A stretch of 64,000 nucleotides of DNA from Pseudonocardia parietis (lineage in GTDB: Bacteria > Actinomycetota > Actinomycetes > Mycobacteriales > Pseudonocardiaceae): NCBI RefSeq assembly GCF_017876315.1, contig NZ_JAGINU010000001.1, positions 5,642,001 through 5,706,000 of the forward strand, read 5' to 3'. The position numbers were made by a program, and so were the translations under genes. Below are positions 35,162-42,236 of this stretch, one piece after another (the stretch's first letter is position 1; each line of letters begins with the position of its first letter). The notes below the pieces were generated by a model that saw nothing but the letters and a program-made list of their open reading frames with translations, had not been told where the DNA came from and did not search any database.

Positions 35162-35605
35162 TCAGCCGGGGAGCCGCTCGAGCACCGGTGGCAGGAGCCG
35201 TTCCACCTCGTCGCCGTGCCGCTCGAACTCGCGCCGCAGCAGTGGCGCGGCGAGCTTCAGCAGTCCCTTGAACTTCCGGTCGGCCCGGTAGGTCACGGTG
35301 CTGCCGCCGTCCTCGGTCGGCTCGACGAGGAGGTCGTCGGTCGCCGTGACCGTGCTGTTCTCACCGACGAACACGAGCCGGGAGCCGCTGCGGTCGACCA
35401 GGGTGTAGGTCAGCTCGGTCTCCCGGCCGTTGAACACCGAGACGTTGTGCCAGGTGGCACCGGCCTCGATCGGACCACCGTCGTCGGACCGGGTGCAGGA
35501 CTTCGTCCAGGGGTCCCAGACCTCGCTGTGCCCGAAATCGGCAAGATAGCCGAGCACGGTCTCCGCAGGGGCGGACACCGTCATCACCCGCGCGACGCCG
35601 ACCAC
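35162..35605 (-). CDS. SRPBCC family protein
   Basis: The 147-residue protein has the START-like pattern MTVSAPAETVLGYLADFGHSEVWDPW, then GATWHNVSVFNGRETELTYTLVDRSGSRLVFVGEN, TVTYRADRKFKG and a C-terminal helix. It likely binds a small hydrophobic molecule; it has no catalytic signature. GTG 35605 has a GAGAGGAG site. It converges on the IclR gene with a 10-bp gap, and I see no operon partner. Confidence 0.72.
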   Translation of the reverse strand: MVGVARVMTVSAPAETVLGYLADFGHSEVWDPWTKSCTRSDDGGPIEAGATWHNVSVFNGRETELTYTLVDRSGSRLVFVGENSTVTATDDLLVEPTEDGGSTVTYRADRKFKGLLKLAAPLLRREFERHGDEVERLLPPVLERLPG

Positions 35606-35811
35606 GACGCTCCTCTCACCCCGACCCGGACGGCGAGGATGGTCTCACGTCACCCGACCATGATCGAGAGCGACGCCCCCGTTCGGGCGAGGTGATCGCG
35701 GCCGTGACCCGGACGGGCCGTTCCGCCGCGGGGGCGGTGCCACCCGGCGCACACTCCGGACCGCCCGGTGGGTCGTCCCGCGAACCCGCCGGCGGAGCGG
35801 GAGGAGCGCCG

Positions 35812-36129
35812 GTGCACCACGGGTACGGAACCGGGTCGTCGCCCGCGGAGTCACGGGTGGCACGGGTCGAACCGGACCGGCTCGACGCGGCCGCGGTCCG
35901 GTTCGCCGAGATCGCGGCCGAGCTGGAGGCAGGCTCAGCGTCCGTCCCGGTGTGGGCGCCGGCCGCCGGGTTCGCCTCCGCCGCTGCCGCCGCGGAACGC
36001 GACGCCGACCTGGTCGCGGCGACCCGCGCGCACGCCGGCCGGGCACGGGCCCTCGGCGACGCGCTCCGCGGAGCGGCGGCCGCGTGGCGGACCGCCGACG
36101 ACGCCGTCGCCGCGACGTTCACCCGCTGA
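35812..36129 (+). CDS. Small EspC/WXG100-like protein
   Basis: The 105-residue protein is Ala-rich and helical: VEPDRLDAAAVRFAEIAAELEAG, a turn, then FASAAAAAERDADLVAATRAHAGRARALGDALRGAAAAWRTADDAVAATF. Two helices around a central turn and the late AWRTADD resemble EspC/DUF2580-type ESX-associated proteins. I chose GTG 35812 because GGGAGGAG lies in perfect position; a longer frame upstream to 35692 is Pro/Gly-rich filler. It is followed 7 bp later by a DUF1023 hydrolase, a usual pairing of type VII targets. No ESX secretion machinery gene is in the window. Confidence 0.6.
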   Translation: MHHGYGTGSSPAESRVARVEPDRLDAAAVRFAEIAAELEAGSASVPVWAPAAGFASAAAAAERDADLVAATRAHAGRARALGDALRGAAAAWRTADDAVAATFTR

Positions 36130-36136
36130 GCCCGCC

Positions 36137-37768
36137 GTGCCGTCGCTCGCCGACCTGCTCGCCGCCGATCCCGGTGCCTGGCTGCGCCGGGCCGCCGCAT
36201 GGGACGCGCTGGCCCGGTGCCTCTCGTCGGGCGCCGACGATCTGGACCGTCGCGGCTCCGCGGCACCGCCCGCGGACTGGCAGGGCGCCGATGCCGACCG
36301 GGCCCGCGCCGGGCGGGACGAGCTCTGCCGGCGGCTGCGCGCCGATGCCGGAGCCGCCACCCGCTCCGCCGAGGTACTCGGCAGGCACGCCGGGGAGGTA
36401 CTGGCCGCACAGCGCCGGGTCGTGGTCACCGCGCTGACGGTGCACCCGCTGCTCGACATCGACTTCGCCACCGGAGCGGTCGGCGCCTCACGGGTGGCAC
36501 GGTTGCTCGGCGGGGCCCTCCCGGCGCCCTGGCTCGCGGCGCAGCTCGCCGGGGACGCGACGCGGTTCGCCGCCGCGGTCCGGGCGGCGGTCGCCGAGGC
36601 GGCCCGGTCCGACGCCGACGCCGAGGCGGCGCTGCGGGCGCTGCGGCCCGGACCGGCACCGGGCACGCCCGCGGTCGCCGTGCCACCGGGCCCGGTAGCC
36701 GCCCGCAGCTGGTGGGCGGGGCTGACGCCCGACGAGCGGGAGCGCCTGACCCGCACCCGTCCGGATCTCGTCGGGGGCACCGACGGCCTGCCGGCCGCCG
36801 CCCGGGACCGGGCCAACCGGCTCCGTCTCGAGTCCGAACGCGACCGGCTGCGCCGGCTCGTCGCGCGGGAGCGCGGGACCGGCGACGCGGCCGGGGCGGC
36901 CCGCGCCGGGGCCTCGCTGGCCGGGCTCGACGCCGTGCACCGCAGGCTCGACGCCGGCGACGCGTTCCTGCTCGATCTCGCCCCCGGTGCCGGCGCCGGG
37001 CGGGTGGTTCTGGCGGTCGGCGACCCCGAGCGGGCGGCGCACGTCGTCACGCACGTCCCCGGGACGGGTGCGGGCTGGAGCTCGGTGCCCGAGGACCTGC
37101 GCCGGGTCGAGGCGACCCGCGCCGCAGCCGTCGCGGCCGCGCCGGGCGCCGACGTCGCCGCCGTGCTGTGGGTCGGCTACGACGCGCCGACCGGCCTGGG
37201 CGCCGCCGCGGACGACGGACCCGCCCGGCGCGCCGGCGAGGACCTGCGCGGGTTCCAGGAGGGGCTGCGCGCGGGACACCGGGGCGGTCTGCGCGCGGAG
37301 GACGACAGTCCCGCGCACCTGACCGTCGTCGGGCACTCGTACGGCTCGGTGGTCACCGGCCGGGCCGCGGGACCGGGCGTCGCCGCGGACGACGTCGTGT
37401 TCGTCGGGAGCCCGGGTGTGGGGGTGCGCGACGCCGGGGAGCTCGGCGTCCCGGCGGAGCGGGTGTGGGCGACGACCGCGCAGCACGACCCGATCTCCCG
37501 CGTCCCCGGCAACGAGCTGTTCGGCACCTCGCGCGGGCTGGGCGAGACCGGCCTGGCGCACGGGGCGAACCCGGCGGCCCCGGGGTTCGGCGCCCGGGTG
37601 TTCGACTCCGCCCCGGGCTCCGCGGTCCCGCTGCCGGACGATCCGGCGACCCCGACCGACGAGTCCGCGTTCGCCGCGGCACACAGCGCGTACTGGGATC
37701 CCGGCTCACCCGGTCTCGCGATGCTGGGACGGATCGTGGCCGGGACCGCCCGCCGTGACCACGAGTGA
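36137..37768 (+). CDS. DUF1023 alpha/beta-hydrolase with helical N-terminal domain
   Basis: The 543-residue protein has an N-terminal WXG100/PPE-like helical region (residues about 1-150, PSLADLLAADPGAWLRRAAAWDALARCL, then PADWQGADADRARAGRDELCRRL) and a C-terminal DUF1023 hydrolase domain with VLWVGYDAPTGLGAAAD and the nucleophile elbow LTVVGHSYGSVVTG (GxSxG). The family comprises predicted lipases/esterases linked to type VII secretion. It lacks a signal peptide, as such targets do. It is coupled to the EspC-like gene with a 7-bp gap. Confidence 0.77.
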   Translation: MPSLADLLAADPGAWLRRAAAWDALARCLSSGADDLDRRGSAAPPADWQGADADRARAGRDELCRRLRADAGAATRSAEVLGRHAGEVLAAQRRVVVTALTVHPLLDIDFATGAVGASRVARLLGGALPAPWLAAQLAGDATRFAAAVRAAVAEAARSDADAEAALRALRPGPAPGTPAVAVPPGPVAARSWWAGLTPDERERLTRTRPDLVGGTDGLPAAARDRANRLRLESERDRLRRLVARERGTGDAAGAARAGASLAGLDAVHRRLDAGDAFLLDLAPGAGAGRVVLAVGDPERAAHVVTHVPGTGAGWSSVPEDLRRVEATRAAAVAAAPGADVAAVLWVGYDAPTGLGAAADDGPARRAGEDLRGFQEGLRAGHRGGLRAEDDSPAHLTVVGHSYGSVVTGRAAGPGVAADDVVFVGSPGVGVRDAGELGVPAERVWATTAQHDPISRVPGNELFGTSRGLGETGLAHGANPAAPGFGARVFDSAPGSAVPLPDDPATPTDESAFAAAHSAYWDPGSPGLAMLGRIVAGTARRDHE

Positions 37769-37813
37769 CCGTAGGACCTCTTTGCGATACGCCCGTCCCG
37801 CCGTCCGGCCGAA

Positions 37814-37827
37814 TGAGCGACCGCTCA
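37814..37827 (+). promoter_or_regulatory. TetR-type operator palindrome TGAGCGACCGCTCA
   Basis: The perfect 6-bp arms TGAGCG and CGCTCA flank AC. This closely resembles TetR operators of the TGAGCG-N2-CGCTCA type and lies about 90 bp before the TetR gene, so autoregulation is plausible. A second -10-like element (TAGCAT, 37907-37912) lies six bases before the tetR GTG. Confidence 0.55.
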
Positions 37828-37918
37828 AAGAACCAGCGATGGTGCAGGTCACAGATAGTCGTCAGATCGTGCGCGACTACCCTCCCATCCGGTCGGGACC
37901 GGGCAGTAGCATGCGGGC

Positions 37919-38563
37919 GTGACCGACACCGAGAGCAGACCGGCGCGGCGTACCGGGCGGCCCCCGCTGACTGACCGGGCGACCTTGCTCGCGGCCGCAC
38001 GCGAGATCGGCTTCTCCGATCTGACGGTCGGCGCGGTGACCACCCGCGTCGGAGTCAAGTACTCCACGTTCTACCGGCACTTCCCCAGTCTCGAGGCGCT
38101 CGTCGCCGCCCTGGTGGACGATGTCGTGACCGACGCCGTCTTCCCCGACGTCGAGGGCCGCTGGCAGGAGCAGCTGCTGGCGTTCGCCGCGGCGACCTTC
38201 GACCTGATGGCCGAGCACCCGGGGCTCGCACCCGCGATGGTCCGGCTCCCGGACGAGCCGGACGCGATCATGACCGCGTTCCGCAGGCTCTCCGACCAGC
38301 TGCTCGCCGTCGGCTTCACCGCCGAGGACGCCGTGCTCGCCGCCGGCACGGCCGCGCAGATGGGCATGCAGCCGTGGCTGTGCTCCAACGGCCGGGGCGC
38401 GGGCGACCTGCGCAGGCGGGAGCAGGTCCTGGAGTCGGCGCAGGCGTTCGACCCGCAGGTCCGCGGGGTGTTCCGCGACCGGATCGACGACCCGCCCCGC
38501 AGCTGGACGCTGCGCCGGGTCGAGCTGGTGATCGCCGGGCTGGAGACCCGGCTGCCGGCCTGA
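37919..38563 (+). CDS. TetR-family transcriptional regulator
   Basis: The 214-residue protein starts MTDTESRPARRTGRPPLTDRATLLAAAREIGFSDLTVGAVTTRVGVKYSTFYRHFPSLEALVAAL-type sequence, a TetR helix-turn-helix with the GVKYSTFYRHF recognition segment. The C-terminal ligand domain has no specific signature. It has no divergent target gene; it lies alone between the DUF1023 gene and convergent cspA, so its targets are elsewhere or it controls only itself. GTG 37919 is supported by TAGCAT six bases upstream. Confidence 0.85.
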   Translation: MTDTESRPARRTGRPPLTDRATLLAAAREIGFSDLTVGAVTTRVGVKYSTFYRHFPSLEALVAALVDDVVTDAVFPDVEGRWQEQLLAFAAATFDLMAEHPGLAPAMVRLPDEPDAIMTAFRRLSDQLLAVGFTAEDAVLAAGTAAQMGMQPWLCSNGRGAGDLRRREQVLESAQAFDPQVRGVFRDRIDDPPRSWTLRRVELVIAGLETRLPA

Positions 38564-38580
38564 CGCGAGGCACGACGTAC

Positions 38581-38615
38581 GAACGCCCGGGGTGCTCAAG
38601 GCACCCCGGGCGTTC
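38581..38615. terminator. Bidirectional hairpin between tetR and cspA
   Basis: GAACGCCCGGGGTGC (38581-38595) and GCACCCCGGGCGTTC (38601-38615) form a perfect 15-bp stem with a TCAAG loop. It lies between two convergent stop codons and can end both transcripts. Confidence 0.88.
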
Positions 38616-38631
38616 TGCTTCGATCAGCCGA

Positions 38632-38835
38632 TCAGGCGGGCACGACCTGGTCCGCCTGCGGGCCCTTCTGACCCTGGGTGACCTCGAAGGTCACGGCCTG
38701 GCCCTCGTCCAGGCTGCGGTATCCGGAGGACTGGATCGCGCTGAAGTGGACGAACAGGTCCTGCCCGCCCCCGTCCGGCGTGATGAACCCGTACCCCTTC
38801 TCCGCGTTGAACCACTTGACGGTTCCCTGTGGCAT
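38632..38835 (-). CDS. cspA: Cold-shock domain protein (CspA family)
   Basis: The 67-residue protein is a complete cold-shock domain. It has RNP1 (KGYGFITP) and RNP2 (LFVHFSAI), starts MPQGTVKWFNAEKGYGF and ends in the usual GPQADQVVPA. It binds single-stranded RNA/DNA and acts as an RNA chaperone. ATG 38835 has a GAGGAG site. The -10 element TAGGGT (plus 38881-38876) would give a short leader of about 34 bases containing CCGGTACCTACCGG, a small hairpin. No long cold-shock leader is seen. Confidence 0.95.
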   Translation of the reverse strand: MPQGTVKWFNAEKGYGFITPDGGGQDLFVHFSAIQSSGYRSLDEGQAVTFEVTQGQKGPQADQVVPA

Positions 38836-38875
38836 CCGGATGTCTCCTCGCGTCTTGCCGGTACCTACCGGATCG

Positions 38876-38881
38876 ACCCTA
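38876..38881 (-). promoter_or_regulatory. -10 element of the cspA gene
   Basis: On the minus strand the sequence reads TAGGGT, matching TANNNT. Transcription would start near 38869, about 34 bases before the ATG. No -35 hexamer stands out. Confidence 0.45.
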
Positions 38882-39076
38882 GCCGTCCATCCCCCCGAGA
38901 GGGATGTAGCGACGGCATCAAAGTACGGCGCGTCGCCGGAAAGGTCCGCTTCGTCCTGATCTTGTGCAGGGCCGCACCGCCGCTCGGCCGAGTGATCACG
39001 ACCGGTCCGCCGCGACCGGCCCCGACGGTCCGGCGAGTGCCCGGATTCCGTACACGGCGGAGGGCCCGGGCCGTCC

Positions 39077-39082
39077 TAGCGT
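39077..39082 (+). promoter_or_regulatory. -10 element TAGCGT before the ribB-like gene
   Basis: CCTAGCGTCGGT contains the -10-like TAGCGT, about 48 bp before ATG 39130, which has a GGAGG site. The same 12-mer occurs at 57557-57568 before another operon, so it may mark a shared promoter class. I see no FMN riboswitch in the leader. Confidence 0.4.
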
Positions 39083-39129
39083 CGGTGCCCCGAGGGTCGA
39101 CGCGGACCCCGGGAACACCGGGAGGTCCG

Positions 39130-40203
39130 ATGTCGACACGAGGGACGTCCGTGAACGCCGCGGCCCGGGTCGCCCGCGCCGTCGCGGCGATCGGTGCGGG
39201 ACGGCCGGTGGTCGTCGCCGACGACGCCGACCGCGAGGACGAGGGCGACCTGGTGTTCGCCGCCACCCACGCCACGGCCGGGCTGCTGGCTTTCACGGTG
39301 CGGCACACCTCCGGGTTCGTCTGCGTGGCCCTGCCCGACGACGAGTGCGACCGGCTCGCGCTGCCGCCGATGGCCGCCCGCGGCGGGGACCGGTTCGGCA
39401 CCGCCTACCGGGTCACCGTGGACGCCCGCGGGACCGGGACCGGGATCTCGGCCACCGACCGGGCACGCACCGTCGCGCTGCTCGGCTCGCCGGCAGCCGC
39501 CGCGGAGGACTTCGTCCGCCCCGGGCACGTGGTGCCGCTGGCCGCGCGGCCCGGTGGCGTCCTGGAACGTCCCGGGCACACCGAGGCGGCCGTGGACCTG
39601 GCGCGCCTGGCCGGGCTGCCGCCCGCCGGGGCGCTGTGCGAGATCGTGTCCACCGAGCGGCCCGGGGCGATGGCGCGCGGCGCGGAACTGCACCGCTTCG
39701 CCGCCGAGCACGACCTGGTGCACCTGACGATCGCCGACCTGGCCGCGGTCCTGGGCGAGCGGCCGCGCCCGGTGCGCCGGGCCGCGACGACGACGCTGCC
39801 CACCACGCACGGCACCTTCCGGGCGATCGGGTACGCCGACGGTGCCGCCGAGCACCTCGTGCTGGTCGCAGGCCGGCCCGCACCGGGTGTCGCGGTGCAC
39901 GTCCACACCGAGTGCCTCGCCGGGGACGTGCTGCGTTCCACGGGCTGCCGGTGCGGCGCCGAGCTGGACGCGGCGCTGGCGGAGCTGGCCCGCGACGGCG
40001 GGGTGCTGGTGCTGCTCCGCCCGACCGGGCGGGCGCGGGCCTGCGGCCTCCTCGGTGACGGGCCGGGCACCGGGGACCCGGCGGTGGTGCGGGCGATCCT
40101 GACCGACCTCGGGGTCGGCCGGTACCCGGCCGGTCAGCCGGTCTCGACGTGGGCGCGCACCGCGGTGCCGTCCGAGCTGAGCCAGCCCTTCCGCTCGGCG
40201 TAG
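39130..40203 (+). CDS. RibB (DHBP synthase) with degenerate RibA-like C-terminus
   Basis: The 357-residue protein starts with an apparently intact 3,4-dihydroxy-2-butanone-4-phosphate synthase domain (1-205): DADREDEGDLVFAA, HTSGFVCVALP, GTGTGISATDRARTV, FVRPGHVVPL and LERPGHTEAAVDLA. A GTP cyclohydrolase II-like part follows (220-340). Its zinc cysteines are kept in HTECLAGDVLRSTGCRCG, but the catalytic HEGRGIGL block reads TGRARACGL, the following region is shortened and the usual NPxK C-terminus is absent. So I expect RibB activity only. The last 23 residues are read from the antisense strand of the convergent 101-aa gene. Neighbouring flavin enzymes suggest local FMN supply. Confidence 0.75.
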   Translation: MSTRGTSVNAAARVARAVAAIGAGRPVVVADDADREDEGDLVFAATHATAGLLAFTVRHTSGFVCVALPDDECDRLALPPMAARGGDRFGTAYRVTVDARGTGTGISATDRARTVALLGSPAAAAEDFVRPGHVVPLAARPGGVLERPGHTEAAVDLARLAGLPPAGALCEIVSTERPGAMARGAELHRFAAEHDLVHLTIADLAAVLGERPRPVRRAATTTLPTTHGTFRAIGYADGAAEHLVLVAGRPAPGVAVHVHTECLAGDVLRSTGCRCGAELDAALAELARDGGVLVLLRPTGRARACGLLGDGPGTGDPAVVRAILTDLGVGRYPAGQPVSTWARTAVPSELSQPFRSA

Positions 40204-40439
40204 GCGAGCATCCCGGCGAAGCCGTCCTCCCACTCCGGCCCGACCCGGCCGGTGGCGAGCTCGCGGACGGCGGCGACCCGCACCAGGACGTCGTCGCCGT
40301 CCGGCTCGCCGACGCCGTGCGCGGCCAGCGCCGCGGTGAACTCGTCCGGGGCGACCCCGGCGGGGCGCACGACGTGGAACGCGGTGAGCACCTCCGGCTC
40401 GGCGAGACGGGCGTCTGCTCGGGTGATCTCGAGGTACAC
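40134..40439 (-). CDS. Unrecognised 101-residue protein
   Basis: The protein begins MYLEITRADARLAEPEVLTAFHVVRPAG and ends AYAERKGWLSSDGTAVRAHVE. It is acidic, soluble and lacks any catalytic motif I know. Its start lies 10 bp after the stop of the GAF/AAA activator gene, so the two are one transcript, and it may be a partner of the flavin-enzyme group. Its 3' end overlaps the convergent RibB-like gene by 70 bp, which is unusual in this window. The coherent length and GGGC-rich ribosome region make it a likely real gene. Confidence 0.6.
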   Translation of the reverse strand: MYLEITRADARLAEPEVLTAFHVVRPAGVAPDEFTAALAAHGVGEPDGDDVLVRVAAVRELATGRVGPEWEDGFAGMLAYAERKGWLSSDGTAVRAHVETG

Positions 40440-40449
40440 GTGTGGCCCT

Positions 40450-42138
40450 TCAGATGCGGTAGGAGCGGATCTTGGAGTAGAGCGCGGTGCGGGAGATGCC
40501 GAGCTCCCGGGCCGCGGTGGACTTGTTGCCGCCGTGGGCGTGCAGGGTCGCCGCGATGACCCGGGCCTCGGCCACCTGCAGCGGGGTCAGCGCGGACCGG
40601 GAGGCGGAGGCACGGACGTCGGCGGGTAGCGCGGTCGCCGTCACGACCGGGCCGGTCGCGCCCGCGACCGCGTCGGTCACGACCCGGGAGAGCTCGGCGA
40701 GGTTGCCCGGCCAGTGGTGGCGGCGCAGGGCCGCGAGCGCGTCCGGGGCGAACGACGACCCGCCACCGCGCCGGCGGAGCAGGGCCTGCGCGAGCCGGCC
40801 GACGTCGTCGGGCCGGCTGCGCAGCGACGACAGCACGACGGTGGCGGCGCCGAGCGCGTCGCACAGCAGGCTCGCGGACGGCGCGGGGATCTCGCCGTCG
40901 GGTGCGGTCACGGTCAGCCCCACCGGCGGGCGCCCCGCCGGGTCGGCGAGGAGGGCGGCGGCCGTCCGGGCGGCCGCCACGTCGAGCAGCTCGGTGTGCC
41001 GCAGGATCAGCGGGCCGTCGCCGCGCAGCGCCTCGCGCAGCCGGTCGAACCAGGAGCCGGGCCCGTCGACGGCGTGCGTGGCGGCGTCCAGCACCGTGCA
41101 CGTTCCGCCCGGCTCACCTGTTCCGCCCAGCCCGCCCATCAGCACGCTCGCCTTGCCGGTGCCGGCCTCCCCGCGCACCGCGACCGGTCCCGCGGCCGCC
41201 AGCTCGGCGACCCGGCCGGTGGCGGCCGTCCACGGGTCGGTCCGGGGCGCCGCCGGCCGGCGCGGCACGGCGGTCACGGTCCGGGGGCCGGGGCCACTCA
41301 CGGTGAGCACCGCACCCGCCGTCGCCCCGCCGGCGCGGACCAGCTCGACCCGGGCGGTGAGGTCGGCGGGAAGCCCGATCGTCGTGCCGTCCTTCTTCAG
41401 GCCGCGCAGCTCGTCCCAGAGATCGAGCCGGTCGAGCCCGAGCCCGCCGGCCGCGGCGTTGGTGATGAGCACCCCGTCCCCGACGACGGCGACCGGCCCG
41501 CTGCCCCGCCGCTGGGCGTCCAGGAACGCGTCGACCAGCCGTCGCTCCCGCAGGCTCGCGTGTTCGAGCAGCGCCCGGTGGATCTCCTCGACCAGCTTGC
41601 GCACGACGACGGTGATCAGCGAGTTCGTGTCGGCCGCCCGGCAGGTGACGTTGACGGCGCCGACGGTGCGCCGGGTGACCGGGTGGCGGATGGGTGCGGC
41701 GACGCAGGTGACGTCGTGGAAGCGCTGGACGTAGTGCTCGGCCCCGCGGACGACGGCGAGCGTGCCGGTCTCCAGCGCGGTGCCGAGTCCGTTGGTGCCG
41801 ACGAACTCCTCGTCGAAGCAGAAGCCCTCGACCACCGACAGATCGTCCAGGGTCTCGCGCAGCATCGGCTCGGAGACCCAGCGCCAGATCACGCTGCCGC
41901 GCTCGTCGGACAGGGCGAGGCAGGAGCTGTCCCCCACCAGCAGCTCGGCCATCCCCGTCATGATCGGGACGGCGACCCGGGCGAAGGCGGTGTCCAGCTC
42001 GGTCTCGACGTAGGGGACGTCGACGTGCTCGGGGTCCACTCCGCTGAACCGGGAGCGACGCCAGGAGGTCAGGAGGTCGCCGCGCAGGTCGGGCGGCTCC
42101 TCACCGGCCTGGAACAGCTCCCAGGGGCTCCTCGTCAT
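40450..42138 (-). CDS. GAF/AAA/Fis transcriptional activator (AcoR/MimR-like)
   Basis: The 562-residue protein has an N-terminal sensory region with a GAF-like domain (DSSCLALSDERGSVIWRW, EFVGTNGLGTALETG, CVAAPIRHPVTRRTVGAVNVT), a shortened AAA+ region (Walker A-like GEAGTGKAS, then DDVGRLAQALL and HWPGNLAELSRVV) and a C-terminal Fis helix-turn-helix (HGGNKSTAARELGISRTALYSKI). The GAFTGA loop for sigma-54 contact is absent, so it probably works without sigma-54, like other actinobacterial relatives. It likely activates the monooxygenase gene next door. ATG 42138 is preferred over GTG 42141 because of the GGGAGGGG site. Confidence 0.82.
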   Translation of the reverse strand: MTRSPWELFQAGEEPPDLRGDLLTSWRRSRFSGVDPEHVDVPYVETELDTAFARVAVPIMTGMAELLVGDSSCLALSDERGSVIWRWVSEPMLRETLDDLSVVEGFCFDEEFVGTNGLGTALETGTLAVVRGAEHYVQRFHDVTCVAAPIRHPVTRRTVGAVNVTCRAADTNSLITVVVRKLVEEIHRALLEHASLRERRLVDAFLDAQRRGSGPVAVVGDGVLITNAAAGGLGLDRLDLWDELRGLKKDGTTIGLPADLTARVELVRAGGATAGAVLTVSGPGPRTVTAVPRRPAAPRTDPWTAATGRVAELAAAGPVAVRGEAGTGKASVLMGGLGGTGEPGGTCTVLDAATHAVDGPGSWFDRLREALRGDGPLILRHTELLDVAAARTAAALLADPAGRPPVGLTVTAPDGEIPAPSASLLCDALGAATVVLSSLRSRPDDVGRLAQALLRRRGGGSSFAPDALAALRRHHWPGNLAELSRVVTDAVAGATGPVVTATALPADVRASASRSALTPLQVAEARVIAATLHAHGGNKSTAARELGISRTALYSKIRSYRI

Positions 42139-42186
42139 CACCCCTCCCTTCAGTGCACATCCTCACCACACCGGGGGTCACGCCGC

Positions 42187-42225
42187 CAGGGCCGGGTCCC
42201 CCTCGGCGGTGGGGACCCGGCCCTG
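42187..42225 (-). terminator. Hairpin terminator after the monooxygenase gene
   Basis: CAGGGCCGGGTCCCC (42187-42201) and GGGGACCCGGCCCTG (42211-42225) form a perfect 15-bp stem. It begins 12 bp after the monooxygenase stop and separates it from the activator gene downstream, so the activator has its own promoter. Confidence 0.87.
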
Positions 42226-42236
42226 ACGGGTGCGGA

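Noticed and set aside
38836..39129. FMN riboswitch before the RibB-like gene
   Set aside because: I could not find the conserved FMN-element core or stems in the 48-base leader or the preceding gap. The region holds only the cspA promoter, a small hairpin and a TAGCGT element.
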